Below, one piece after another: positions 23,490 to 31,882 of a DNA stretch of 38,063 nt; within the stretch, counting starts at the first letter, position 1, and each line of letters begins with the position of its first letter. The DNA is taken from the NCBI GenBank assembly GCA_019136515.1, contig JAGVUB010000159.1:1-38063 (forward strand), written 5' to 3'. The translations under genes were made by a program, and so were the position numbers. The notes below the pieces were generated by a model that had not been told where the DNA came from, ran no database searches, and saw only the letters and a list, made by a program, of their open reading frames with translations. This stretch comes from Verrucomicrobiota bacterium (GTDB lineage Bacteria > Verrucomicrobiota > Verrucomicrobiia > Opitutales > Opitutaceae).

Positions 23490-26072
23490 TCAGCCCGGGG
23501 CGGCTTGTCGGCGGTCGAGGACGAGTACGACCTTCTTGGCGGCTTCGTCGATGGTGAGCTTCGCGGTATAGGGCTTCTTGGTGCGCTGCGAGACGAGGTC
23601 GGTGAACTCCGCCGGAGCTTGGTCGACGACGCCTTGGATGAGGCGCACGACGTCCTCCGGCGACCACGTGCGGCCGAAGGCGTTTTTCCAGAAACGCACA
23701 CCGGGAAAACCGGGCGACTCGAGGTAGGCCTCGCGGTCGAGCAGGAGCTTGCCGCACTTCGGGCACTTGATGCCCTTCAGCTTCTTCGCCTCGGGTTCGA
23801 CGATCACGATCTTCTTCGACTCGGCGTCGATGCCGAGCATCGCCGCGTAGGTCTGGCCGCTGCGCGTGGTGAGATTCTCGAACTTCTTCGGCGTGCCCGC
23901 GGCGACGGCTTCGAGCAGCTCGCGGAAGTCCTCGGCGGTCCATTTGCGGCCGAAACACTCCTTCCACAGCAGTGTGCCGGCGAAACCGGGCGCCTCCCAG
24001 GCGGCGCCGCGGTCGAGGATCGGTTGTCCGGATGTTGGGCACAGAGTCGCGGTGGGCGTGCCGGTGACGAGTTCGGGGCGCTCCGCCTCGCCGAGGCGGG
24101 TGCTGGCGGCCTTGTAGGCTTCGGCGACGCCGAAGAACTGCCGGAGCAGGGCGTCGAGGAACGTCTCGCGCGTGTAGCTGGAGTTGCCGCGCTCCATCTT
24201 CTTGAGCTCGTACTCCATCTCGGCGGTCTGCTGCGCGGAGACGGCGGCGGGGTCGATCTTCTTGAGCGCGCGCACGAGGGCGCGGCCGTTCTGGGTGGTG
24301 ATGAGCGCCTTGCCCTTGCGCTCGATGAAACCGCGTTCGACGAGCGTCTCGATGATGGCGGCGCGCGTGGCGGGCGTGCCGAGGCCACGGTCCTTCATCG
24401 CCTCGATCAGCTCCTCGAGGTGCTCGGGCGAGTGCGCGCCCTCCTCGATGGTGGTGCCGGCGTACTCCATCGCGGTGAGGATGGTGGCGTCGTCGTAGGG
24501 CTTGGGCGGGTTCGTCTCGAGTTTCTTGATCTCGGTCTTGTCGAGCGGTTGCTCGGCGACGAGGTCGGGCATGCCGGGCGGCGTCTTGGCGTCGCCGGTG
24601 TCCTTCACCCAGCGCGTCCAACCGGGTACGAGGATGTTTTCGCGCGCGGTGCGGAAGACGCAGGGCGCGTAGTCGCCGGTGGCGTCCTTCTGCTCCCAGC
24701 GGCGCACGATCACCTTGGCCTTGAGCGGCTCGTCGAGCGCGATGAGGCAGGCCTGCGCCACCGCCATCCAGGCGAGCAACTGGTCGCGGTTGGCGCGGGA
24801 GAGGCGCGCGAGATCGGAGAGCGGGTGGAGCGCGTAGTGGTCGCTCTCGGAGTTCTTGAACGCCTTGGCCTTGCCCATCTCCTCGTCGGTGCGCAGCTCC
24901 TGCGAGGCGAGGTGCGTGGCCGGGTGTTTCTCGCGGATCCAGGCATGCGCGGCGCGGATACCTTCGCAGACCTTCTGGCGCATCTCGGCGGAGTCGGGGA
25001 AGTAGCGCGAGTCGGTACGCGGGTAGCTGATGACCTTCAGGTCCTCGTAGAGCGACTGGAGCACCTCGAGCGAGTGCGCGGCCGTCCAACCGAACTTCTT
25101 GGAAAAGTACTTCGACGCCTCCTGCAGGTCGAAGGGTAGGGGCGGGCGCTCGGTGCGCTGCGAGGCCGAGTCTTTGACTGAGTAGAGGCGCGGCGTGAGC
25201 GCGGCCTCGGTGAACCGCGTCGCGAGCGCCTCGGACCAGAACGCCTTGCGGTCGCGGTCCTCGAGAATCTGGGGACGGCCGAGGAGCTTCTCGCGATTCT
25301 CGGCGGCGGCGTAGGCGTCGAGGTCGGCCTTGGCGGTGACGCCGTCGAAGATGCCGTAGACCTCCCAGAAGTTTTGCGGCTTGAAGAACGCGATGGTGCG
25401 GTCGCGTTCGTAGATCAGGGCCAGCGTGGGAGTCTGGACACGGCCGACGCTCCAGACGCGCCAGTTGCCGGTGCCGCGCGGGAGGGTCTTGGTCGCGAGC
25501 ACGGTCTTGTTCATGCCGGAGAACCAGTCGGCCTGGTCGCGGGTGTAGCCGGCGGCGCCGAGGCCGTCGCGCTCGGCGAGCGGGCGGCGCTGGCGGTAGG
25601 CGTCGCGGAAGGCCTTCTCGGTCATCTCCTGCATCCACATTCGGGAGAGTGTGGTCTTCGTGGTGTCGACGCCGGAGTGGCGCAGGATCTTGCGGAAGAT
25701 GAGCTCGCCCTCGCGGCCGGCGTCGCAGGCGTTGACGATCTCGCCGCCCTCGTGGGCGCGCAGGTGGCCGGCGAGGATTTCGAGCGAGCGCTCGGCGCGT
25801 TCACGGGGGATCTCGTCGAAATCCCAGCCCGGCTTGGGGAGGATCGGCAGGTCGGCGATGCGCCACTTGCCGTACTGTTTGCCGTGCACGGCGTCGTAGG
25901 CCTCGGGCTTGGCGAGCTGGAGGAAATGGCCCGCGGCGCAGGTGATGGTGAGCTCGTCGCCGAGGGGCGTCTGACCCTTGAAGAACTTGCCGGACTCCTC
26001 CTTCACTCCGAGCAGCGCCTTGGCGAGGTCGAGCGCGACGGAGGGCTTTTCGGCGACAACGAGGATCTTCAT
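23490..26072 (-). CDS. topB: DNA topoisomerase III
   Basis: An 860-residue type IA topoisomerase that relaxes and decatenates DNA by passing strands through a single-strand break. The TOPRIM domain opens with VVAEKPSVA (5-13) and carries DAGREGE (117-123). SVGRVQTPTL (208-217) follows. The catalytic tyrosine is Y350 in SYPRTDSRY. GLGTPATRAAII and FIERKGKALI belong to the winged domain, and the core ends near 620. The extra C-terminal part has two toprim-Crpt-type repeats of about 100 residues. The second retains CPKCG, while the first has CPTSG and has lost one Cys. Start at ATG 26072, directly before the first TOPRIM strand. The gene is monocistronic, divergent from nothing closely spaced on its 5' side except the end of the AraC gene. 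Confidence 0.96.
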   Translation of the reverse strand: MKILVVAEKPSVALDLAKALLGVKEESGKFFKGQTPLGDELTITCAAGHFLQLAKPEAYDAVHGKQYGKWRIADLPILPKPGWDFDEIPRERAERSLEILAGHLRAHEGGEIVNACDAGREGELIFRKILRHSGVDTTKTTLSRMWMQEMTEKAFRDAYRQRRPLAERDGLGAAGYTRDQADWFSGMNKTVLATKTLPRGTGNWRVWSVGRVQTPTLALIYERDRTIAFFKPQNFWEVYGIFDGVTAKADLDAYAAAENREKLLGRPQILEDRDRKAFWSEALATRFTEAALTPRLYSVKDSASQRTERPPLPFDLQEASKYFSKKFGWTAAHSLEVLQSLYEDLKVISYPRTDSRYFPDSAEMRQKVCEGIRAAHAWIREKHPATHLASQELRTDEEMGKAKAFKNSESDHYALHPLSDLARLSRANRDQLLAWMAVAQACLIALDEPLKAKVIVRRWEQKDATGDYAPCVFRTARENILVPGWTRWVKDTGDAKTPPGMPDLVAEQPLDKTEIKKLETNPPKPYDDATILTAMEYAGTTIEEGAHSPEHLEELIEAMKDRGLGTPATRAAIIETLVERGFIERKGKALITTQNGRALVRALKKIDPAAVSAQQTAEMEYELKKMERGNSSYTRETFLDALLRQFFGVAEAYKAASTRLGEAERPELVTGTPTATLCPTSGQPILDRGAAWEAPGFAGTLLWKECFGRKWTAEDFRELLEAVAAGTPKKFENLTTRSGQTYAAMLGIDAESKKIVIVEPEAKKLKGIKCPKCGKLLLDREAYLESPGFPGVRFWKNAFGRTWSPEDVVRLIQGVVDQAPAEFTDLVSQRTKKPYTAKLTIDEAAKKVVLVLDRRQAAPG

Positions 26073-26125
26073 CGGAGCGCCAGATGCTCTGGAACCGCGG
26101 CGGCGAAATCAAGCGGCGGCATCGG

Positions 26126-27055
26126 CTAACGTGGTTTGAGCGAGCGCTGGAACGCGCGCGGCGCGACGCGGTGCACGCTCTTGAAGCAGCGCGAGAAATG
26201 ATAGGGGTCGCGGAAGCCGACGTGGGCGGCCGCCTCCTTCACGAGGACGTTCGGGTCGAGCAGGAGCTCGGCGGCGAGCGCCATCTTGCGACGCAGGAGA
26301 TACTGGTAGGGGCTGATGCCTTGGTGGCGGCGGAAGAGTCGGCAGAGGCGCGAGGTGTCAATGCCGACGGCTTTGGTGATGTCGCCGAGCGTGGCGAAGC
26401 GGGCGGCGCCGGCCTCGATCGCCGCTTTGCAGTGGAGAAATGTCTCCTCGTCACCACCACCGGCCGGCCCCGCCAGCGCGGCGAGTTCCTCGAACTTGAG
26501 GAGCAGCACCTCGACGAGCGCGCTGGCGATGCGGCCGGTGGTGGCGCGGTGGTGCAGCCCCTCGCGGATCAGGTCGTCGAAGACCGCCTGCAGCTCGGGA
26601 AACATGGCGATCTGGAGGACGGCGCCGGGGGCAAGTCCGGCGGTCCGCACGCGGCGCGCGGCGCGGTCGCCGGCGAGGCAGAGGAAATACTTCGCCATCG
26701 GGCGCTGCGGGTTGGTGCGGATTTCGAGCCGGGTGGTCCGGTCGTAGTGGAAAACGGTTCCGGCGCGCAGCGGCGTGGACGCGCCGTCGAGCACGACGAT
26801 GCCTTCGCCGGCGACCACGAGCTCGAGCGTCGTGAACTCGATCCGATCGCGTTGCACGAGGTAGTCGGGGTTGCAGTGCTCGAAACCGCCGTAGGCCGGG
26901 ACGACGTCCGCGTGGCGCGCGTCGCCCAGTGCGAGGAAGAAGTACCGTGGGCCGGAGACCTGCGTGGAAAGCACAGCTTTCGGCGCGGCGGCAGCGGGGG
27001 GCGAGCGCATGGCTGGATTCGGCTCCGCCATCCTACGGCTGGCAAGGATATCCAT
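26126..27055 (-). CDS. AraC-family transcription regulator of the deoxysugar locus
   Basis: A protein of up to 309 residues. An N-terminal cupin-like sensor (about 40-135; VVAGEGIVVLDGASTPLRAGTVF is the beta-barrel core) is followed by two helix-turn-helix motifs in the last 100 residues. The first lies in FATLGDITKAVGIDTSRLCRLFRRHQGISP. The second is in LVKEAAAHVGFRDPYHFSRCFK followed by the family tail RVAPRAFQRS. Such proteins bind an effector sugar and activate nearby promoters. It is divergent from rhaM and should control it. The start is uncertain: ATG at 27055, 27031 or 27010 are all in frame and none has a good ribosome-binding site. A candidate operator overlaps the first two. Confidence 0.88.
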   Translation of the reverse strand: MDILASRRMAEPNPAMRSPPAAAAPKAVLSTQVSGPRYFFLALGDARHADVVPAYGGFEHCNPDYLVQRDRIEFTTLELVVAGEGIVVLDGASTPLRAGTVFHYDRTTRLEIRTNPQRPMAKYFLCLAGDRAARRVRTAGLAPGAVLQIAMFPELQAVFDDLIREGLHHRATTGRIASALVEVLLLKFEELAALAGPAGGGDEETFLHCKAAIEAGAARFATLGDITKAVGIDTSRLCRLFRRHQGISPYQYLLRRKMALAAELLLDPNVLVKEAAAHVGFRDPYHFSRCFKSVHRVAPRAFQRSLKPR

Positions 27056-27071
27056 CCTTTAGCCAGCTATC
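27028..27071. promoter_or_regulatory. Candidate AraC-type operator (two direct half-sites)
   Basis: CCATCCT...GC..GC.A occurs at 27028-27045 and again at 27052-27069, 24 bases apart, matching at 12 of 20 positions. A short palindrome AAGGAT-ATCC-ATCCTT (27044-27059) lies across them. They lie 85 to 110 bases before rhaM and over the 5' end of the divergent AraC gene, where an autoregulatory site is expected. No experimental support. Confidence 0.3.
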
Positions 27072-27139
27072 TCCATTGGGAGAGAGTAGCTCAAGAGCAC
27101 AGAATCGGCAGCATGGCGGGCCTTGGTTCTCCCCTCCCC

Positions 27140-27487
27140 ATGAGTCCCTCCCCCGACAGAAAGCCGGTCCGCTACGGCATGGTGCTGCGCGTGCGGCCCG
27201 ACCATTTCGAAGAGTACAAGCGCCAGCACGCCGCCGTGTGGCCCGAGGTGCTGGCCACGATCGCGCGGTGCGGGATCCGCAACTACTCGATCTTCCACAA
27301 GGACTTCGTCCTCTACAGCTATTTCGAGTACTGGGGCGACGATTTCGCCGCCGACATGGCGCTGATGGCCGCCGACCCCGCGACGCAGCGCTGGTGGGCG
27401 GTGATGGAACCGATGCAAGAACCGTTGCCGACGCGTGCGCCCGGCGAGTGGTGGGCACGAATGGAGGAAGTGTTCCACGTCGACTAG
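27140..27487 (+). CDS. rhaM: L-rhamnose mutarotase
   Basis: A 115-residue enzyme that interconverts the alpha and beta anomers of L-rhamnose so the isomerase receives the right form. The family pattern is clear: YGMVLRVRPDHFEEYKRQHAAVWPEVLATI at the N-terminus with the active-site His, GIRNYSIFHKDFVLYSYFEYWGDDF in the middle, and the WW..MEPMQEPLP block near the end. Length is typical (about 105-115). ATG 27140 is chosen; an in-frame ATG at 27113 would add nine residues. First gene of a plus-strand unit with the fucose-isomerase-family gene 42 bases later, divergent from the AraC regulator. Confidence 0.95.
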   Translation: MSPSPDRKPVRYGMVLRVRPDHFEEYKRQHAAVWPEVLATIARCGIRNYSIFHKDFVLYSYFEYWGDDFAADMALMAADPATQRWWAVMEPMQEPLPTRAPGEWWARMEEVFHVD

Positions 27488-27529
27488 ATCCCGAACTTCA
27501 GACGCCGACTTGCGCCCCTTGTTTACCCC

Positions 27530-29158
27530 ATGAAGAAGAAGCCCGCCAAAACCGTCCTGCTCGTCGCCAACGGCGACCTGCGCCTCTCCGCCAACCAGAA
27601 GTGCTGGGCCGCCCAGGCCGCGATGGAACAGCAGCTCATCGCCGCAGTCGCCGCCGCCGGCTACGGGCTCGTGCGCGCGCATCCGTACAAGCCGGAACAG
27701 CAACACGGTTTCATCAGCTCACAGAAGGAGGGCATGGCGGTGTTCGCGGAGATCGATCCAGAGTTGCCGCTCATCGTCGCCGAGTCGGTGTGGCAGTACT
27801 CCCACCACATTCTCCACGGCCTCATTTCGCACCAGGGGCCGATCCTCACTGTGGCCAACTGGTCGGGCACGTGGCCGGGCCTGGTCGGCATGCTCAACCT
27901 CAACGGCTCGATGACCAAGGCCGGCGTGAAGTACTCCACGCTCTGGAGCGAGGACTTCACCGACGAGTATTTCCTTTCTCGCCTGACCGCGTGGTTGAAG
28001 ACCGGCGCCGTGAAGCATGCCACGAATCACGTGAAGCCGCTGGCGCGTTGCGCTGTGCCGGCAAAGGCCGCCGCTGCCGCGAGAAAGATTGCCGCCGACC
28101 TGCGCCGCCGGAAGTCGATCCTCGGCGTTTTCGACGAGGGCTGCATGGGCATGTACAACGCCATTATCCCCGACGAATTGCTGTTCTCGACCGGTGTCTA
28201 CAAGGAGCGCCTCTCGCAGAGCGCGCTCTACTACGGGGCCACGCAGGTGAGCGACGCCGAGGCGCGCGCGGTCTTCGCGTGGTACAAGGCCAAGGGCCTG
28301 AAATTCCACTTTGGCACCGACGAGGCCACCGAGCTCACCGAGGCGCAGGTGCTCTGGCAGTGCAAGACCTACATCGCCGCCGTGCGCATCGCCGACGAGT
28401 TCGGGTGCGAAAGCATCGGCATCCAGTACCAGCAGGGGCTCAAGGACCTGCTGCCCGCCTCGGACCTGGTCGAGGGCACGCTCAACTCCACCGAGCGCCC
28501 GCCGGTGCAGCGCGCCGACGGCTCCATCATCCGTGCCGGCGAGCCGATCCCGCATTTCAACGAGGTCGACGAGTGCTCCGGTCTCGATGGCATCCTCACC
28601 ACCCGCGTGCACAAGGCGCTCGGCCAACCGGTCGCCACGACGCTGCACGACCTGCGCTGGGGCGATCGGGACAAGAGCGGCACCACGAAGGAGTATGTGT
28701 GGGTGTTCCTCATCTCCGGCAGCGCGCCGGCCGACCACCACATCGATGGCTGGGCCGGCTCGGACTCGTTGCGGCAGCCGCCGATGTATTTCCGCCTTGG
28801 AGGCGGCACGCTGCGTGGCATCGCCAAACCCGGCGAGATCGTCTGGAGCCGGGTCTTCATCGAGAAGGGCAAACTCAAGATGGATCTCGGCCGCGCCAAG
28901 GTCATCACGCTCCCGCGCGAGGAGACCGAGCGCCGTTGGCGGGAGACCACGATGGAGTGGCCGATCATGCACGCCGTCACCTACGGTGTGAGCCGGGACC
29001 AGATGATGGCGCGCCACAAGGCCAACCACATCCAGGTCGCGTACGCCAACTCCGCCCGCGAGGCCGATCTCGCCCTCTACGCGAAGGCCGCGCTGGCCCG
29101 CGAACTCGGCCTCGAGGTATCGATCTGCGGCACCAAGGCCAACGGCAGCAAATTCTAG
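27530..29158 (+). CDS. Fucose-isomerase-family protein
   Basis: A 542-residue protein resembling the L-fucose/L-arabinose isomerase superfamily. It has an N-terminal Rossmann-type half ([68 protein letters not shown]). A central part has [11 protein letters not shown], and the metal-site-like Glu and Asp lie in [13 protein letters not shown]. The C-terminal half has [13 protein letters not shown] and [12 protein letters not shown]. The reaction expected for the family is Mn2+-dependent aldose to ketose isomerisation. A dedicated rhamnose isomerase (rhaA) is also in the window, so this protein may handle L-fucose or another 6-deoxy sugar. Catalytic residues were placed by resemblance only. It follows rhaM by 42 bases and precedes a fucP-type gene. 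Confidence 0.8.
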   Translation: MKKKPAKTVLLVANGDLRLSANQKCWAAQAAMEQQLIAAVAAAGYGLVRAHPYKPEQQHGFISSQKEGMAVFAEIDPELPLIVAESVWQYSHHILHGLISHQGPILTVANWSGTWPGLVGMLNLNGSMTKAGVKYSTLWSEDFTDEYFLSRLTAWLKTGAVKHATNHVKPLARCAVPAKAAAAARKIAADLRRRKSILGVFDEGCMGMYNAIIPDELLFSTGVYKERLSQSALYYGATQVSDAEARAVFAWYKAKGLKFHFGTDEATELTEAQVLWQCKTYIAAVRIADEFGCESIGIQYQQGLKDLLPASDLVEGTLNSTERPPVQRADGSIIRAGEPIPHFNEVDECSGLDGILTTRVHKALGQPVATTLHDLRWGDRDKSGTTKEYVWVFLISGSAPADHHIDGWAGSDSLRQPPMYFRLGGGTLRGIAKPGEIVWSRVFIEKGKLKMDLGRAKVITLPREETERRWRETTMEWPIMHAVTYGVSRDQMMARHKANHIQVAYANSAREADLALYAKAALARELGLEVSICGTKANGSKF

Positions 29159-29199
29159 CCCGAATGCTGCAAACCCCTGGTGAAAACGCAGGCGGGCGC

Positions 29200-29264
29200 G
29201 TAGCGAAATTCGCCAGAATTTCGATCTGCCACGCCGGTTCGAAAGCCCTGGAGGCTTCCGCTAC
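29200..29264. repeat. Inverted pair of REP-like palindromes (BIME-like), copies 3 and 4
   Basis: Copy 3 (29200-29223) reads GTAG then CGAAATTC-GCCA-GAATTTCG, a perfect 8-bp stem. Copy 4 (29240-29264) is inverted: CGAAAGCC-CTGGA-GGCTTCCG then CTAC, one mismatch in the stem. The two feet point outwards. They lie in the 301-base gap between the fucose-isomerase-family gene and the fucP-type gene, just after the former's stop. The remainder of the gap (29265-29459) shows no ORF or promoter that I recognise. Confidence 0.72.
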
Positions 29265-29459
29265 GAGTGAAGTTTCCAGGCCGGTTCTTCTCCGGCGGCG
29301 GGCTTGCGGCGACCGCCGCCCGCTGCCTTGCTCTTGGCGTGGAGCGTACGCGGACCCTGTCTCCGGAAACTCCCGTCGCGGCATCGCCCGGACTGCGAAC
29401 CACCCCTTCGGAGTTCGAGCGAAGCCGCGCATCAGCTTCACCCCATACCCTAAACTCCC

Positions 29460-30860
29460 ATGACTCCTTCGGCTGAAAACACCGCCGCACCCTCGCGCCC
29501 CATGGACGGCGTCGCCAGACCCACCGGACTGTTCCGGCTCGAGGATGGGCGCAACGTCTTTGTCACGTTCGCCCTCGTTTCGTCGCTCTTCCTGCTGTGG
29601 GGCTTCTGCAACGGGATGATCGATGTGATGGACAAGCACTTTCAGGACGAGCTGCACCTCACGCTGGCGCAGTCGGCCTGGGTGCAGTTCGCCCACTACC
29701 TCGGCTATTTCCTGATGGCGCTGCCCGCCGGCTGGCTGGCGACGAAGCTCGGCTACAAGGGCGGCATCATCGCCGGCCTGCTCATGGTGGCGGCGGGCGG
29801 CTTCTGGTTCATCCCCGCGACCGGCATCGCGCAGTTCTGGGCGTTCCTGCTCGGGGTGTGCGTGATTGCGGCGGGCCTGACGTTCCTCGAGACGATCGCC
29901 AATCCGTACACCACGGTGCTCGGGCCGCGCGAATCGGCGGCGACGCGCATCAATCTCGCGCAATCGTGCAACGGCATCGGCTGGATCTTCGGGCCGATCG
30001 CCGGCCGCCAGTTCTTCTACTCGATCAACGCTGCCGGCGAGAAGACCGGGGCCCAGACATTGTGGATCCCCTATGCCGCGGTTGGCGTGGTCGTGCTCGT
30101 GCTCGCGGTGGTGTTTTTCTTCGCGAAAGTGCCCGACATCCGGACACGCGACGACTACCAACTCGCCGGGGACGACGAGGAGACCGCCCGGAAACGTTCG
30201 ATCTGGACCCAGCCGCACTTCGTCATGGCGGTGGCGGCGCAGTTCTTCTACGTGGCCGCGCAGGCCGGCATCTTCAGCTTCTTCATCAACTACATGACCT
30301 CGCAGACGCCCGTGATGCCGGGCTCTTGGGACTCGTGGATGCTTGACGCGGTGACCGCGGTCGGCCCCGACGGCTTCCGGCATATCACCGACGGAGGGGC
30401 GGCGACGCTGGCCTCGCTCGGGTTCGTGTTCTTTCTGGCCGGGCGGTTCAGTGGCGCAGCGATCCTCAAGAAGTGCGCGGCCCACAAGGTGCTTTGGGTC
30501 TACGCCGTGGCCAACGTCGCGCTTTGTGCGGTGGTCTTCCTAAAACTCGGCTGGATCTCAGTCGCGGCGGTCTTCGCGAGCTATTTCTTCATGTCGATCA
30601 TGTTCCCGACGATTTTCGCCCTCGGTATCCACGGACTCGGCGGCCGCGCGAAACGCGCGTCGGCGTACATCGTGATGGCGATCATGGGCGGGGCGATCGT
30701 GCCGAAGGTGATGGGCGCCGTCGGCGACCACTATGGCATGTCGAAGGCGTTCATCGTGCCGCTGTGCTGCTTCCTGTTCGTCGCCTGGTACGGCTACAGC
30801 TGGACCAGATTGAGCAAGACCGACGGTCTCGTCGGCCTCGCCGCGAACAAGGGCCATTGA
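29460..30860 (+). CDS. fucP: L-fucose/6-deoxysugar:H+ symporter, FucP-type MFS
   Basis: A 466-residue major facilitator with twelve helices of the FucP (FHS) family, importing a sugar with protons. The family marks are SSLFLLWGFCNGMIDVMDKHFQ in helix 1 with the Asp thought to be protonated. QSAWVQFAHYLGYFLMALPAGWLATKLGYKGGI forms helix 2 and loop 2-3, and TFLETIANPYTTVLGP (helix 4-5 region with the essential Glu) is intact, as is MFPTIFALGIHGLG. The first 25 residues are a soluble extension. Substrate could be L-fucose or L-rhamnose; the rhamnose genes around it favour rhamnose or both. It follows the fucose-isomerase-family gene after the BIME-like repeats and converges with the PAS gene. 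Confidence 0.9.
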   Translation: MTPSAENTAAPSRPMDGVARPTGLFRLEDGRNVFVTFALVSSLFLLWGFCNGMIDVMDKHFQDELHLTLAQSAWVQFAHYLGYFLMALPAGWLATKLGYKGGIIAGLLMVAAGGFWFIPATGIAQFWAFLLGVCVIAAGLTFLETIANPYTTVLGPRESAATRINLAQSCNGIGWIFGPIAGRQFFYSINAAGEKTGAQTLWIPYAAVGVVVLVLAVVFFFAKVPDIRTRDDYQLAGDDEETARKRSIWTQPHFVMAVAAQFFYVAAQAGIFSFFINYMTSQTPVMPGSWDSWMLDAVTAVGPDGFRHITDGGAATLASLGFVFFLAGRFSGAAILKKCAAHKVLWVYAVANVALCAVVFLKLGWISVAAVFASYFFMSIMFPTIFALGIHGLGGRAKRASAYIVMAIMGGAIVPKVMGAVGDHYGMSKAFIVPLCCFLFVAWYGYSWTRLSKTDGLVGLAANKGH

Positions 30861-30881
30861 TCGCGTGCCGGCGGGGCCGGT

Positions 30882-30905
30882 CGCCCGGGACCAGTGGCCC
30901 GGGCG
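30882..30905. terminator. GC hairpin between convergent genes (weak terminator)
   Basis: CGCCCGGG (30882-30889) and CCCGGGCG (30898-30905) form a perfect 8-bp stem with an 8-nt loop 21 bases after the fucP-type stop. No T run follows on either strand, so termination is not certain. Confidence 0.35.
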
Positions 30906-30923
30906 GCGGTGGTGGGTCGTGGT

Positions 30924-31592
30924 TCAGCCGGCGGGCGGCGGTGGGTCGGTCCGGGCGGCGAGCTCCGGGTGGTGGACGGAAAGGCACTCCGGGCAGATGC
31001 CGTGCGTGAAGCGTGTGCCCGCGTGCCGGGCGAAGTAGGTGTCGAGCTGCGACCAGTAGTGTTCGTCGTCGCGGACTTTCTTGCAGTACATGCAGATCGG
31101 CAGGATTGCCCGCAGTTCCTGGACCTCAGCCAGCGCCTGTTCGAGTTTGCGGCAGTTCGTCTCGAGCTCGGTGGAGACGCGCTTGCGCTCGGTGATGTCG
31201 GTGAAGGTGCGCACGCAACCTCCGCCGGGCAGCGGGCTGTGGGTGAGCAGGCACCAACGCGTATCACCGTGGATCCGTTGCGCGAACTCGAACTCGAACG
31301 GCTCGGGCGACTCCAGTTCGCGGAGCGCGCGGGTGAGCATCGCCTCATCCTGGCCGGTGCATTCGGCCCAGGTTCGGAGGATATCGCGGAAGTCGCGGCC
31401 GATCCGGAACGTGCCGGCGGGCAGGCGGAAGATCTCTTCGAACCGGTGATTGCAGGCGAGCAGGCGGAAGTCCGGGCCGATCACCGCGAGACCTTGCACG
31501 AGGTGCTCAAGGACGATGTGCAGAAGCTCGGCGGAGGCGGTGGCGGGGGCGTTGTCGGCGGGATCCGCTGAAGGGGGTGTCGGGGCGGGCAT
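30924..31592 (-). CDS. PAS domain protein with C-terminal zinc-binding-like Cys cluster
   Basis: A 222-residue soluble protein. A PAS domain (about 20-137) reads LLHIVLEHLVQGLAVIGPDFRLLACNHRFEEIFRLP and ends CVRTFTDITERKR. A short coiled coil (about 138-168) follows. The last part is a Cys motif: PICMYCKKVRDD...YW.QL..YFARHAGTRFTHGICPECL, four Cys and two His in the spacing known from sensor and response-regulator proteins of many Gram-negatives, where it follows a PAS or GAF domain. There is no kinase, cyclase or DNA-binding domain, so it must act through a partner. The sensed signal is unknown. It lies between the two sugar units but belongs to neither by strand. Confidence 0.82.
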   Translation of the reverse strand: MPAPTPPSADPADNAPATASAELLHIVLEHLVQGLAVIGPDFRLLACNHRFEEIFRLPAGTFRIGRDFRDILRTWAECTGQDEAMLTRALRELESPEPFEFEFAQRIHGDTRWCLLTHSPLPGGGCVRTFTDITERKRVSTELETNCRKLEQALAEVQELRAILPICMYCKKVRDDEHYWSQLDTYFARHAGTRFTHGICPECLSVHHPELAARTDPPPPAG

Positions 31593-31882
31593 CAGAGAAT
31601 ATGGACTGCGCCGGATCGCGGCGTGTGGGGTTGGGGGCTAGGAAGGTTTCCACTACTGGATCCCGGTCAACTGCCGACTCGGTATTGTGGTGGCCGCGGT
31701 GAAGTGATACGCACAGACCGATCTGACATCGAGTGTGCGGCATCGATCATCCACCTGGCGAACACGGCAATCGCCGGACCCGCCGAGGCGAGGGGCGGAG
31801 CGGTGTCGGTGCAGAAGCCTGCGAGCAGCCGAATCCGCGCAATGGTCACCAGCACTCTGGCTCCTCAAGGATAGTCGTCGGC
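31593..31882. other. Intergenic region between PAS gene and lutC
   Basis: 290 bases. It carries one small candidate ORF described separately (31667-31855). No hairpin with a T run, promoter or REP-like palindrome was found. Confidence 0.4.
31667..31855 (-). CDS. Candidate small ORF (62 residues) downstream of lutC
   Basis: Starts with GTG at 31855, 27 bases after the lutC stop, preceded by GAGGAG at a 5-base spacing, one of the best ribosome-binding sites in the window. The product begins VLVTIARIRLLAGF and has no recognised domain. Codon third positions are GC-rich in the first half and less so later, so it may be a decayed or chance ORF. Confidence 0.3.
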   Translation of the reverse strand: MLVTIARIRLLAGFCTDTAPPLASAGPAIAVFARWMIDAAHSMSDRSVRITSPRPPQYRVGS

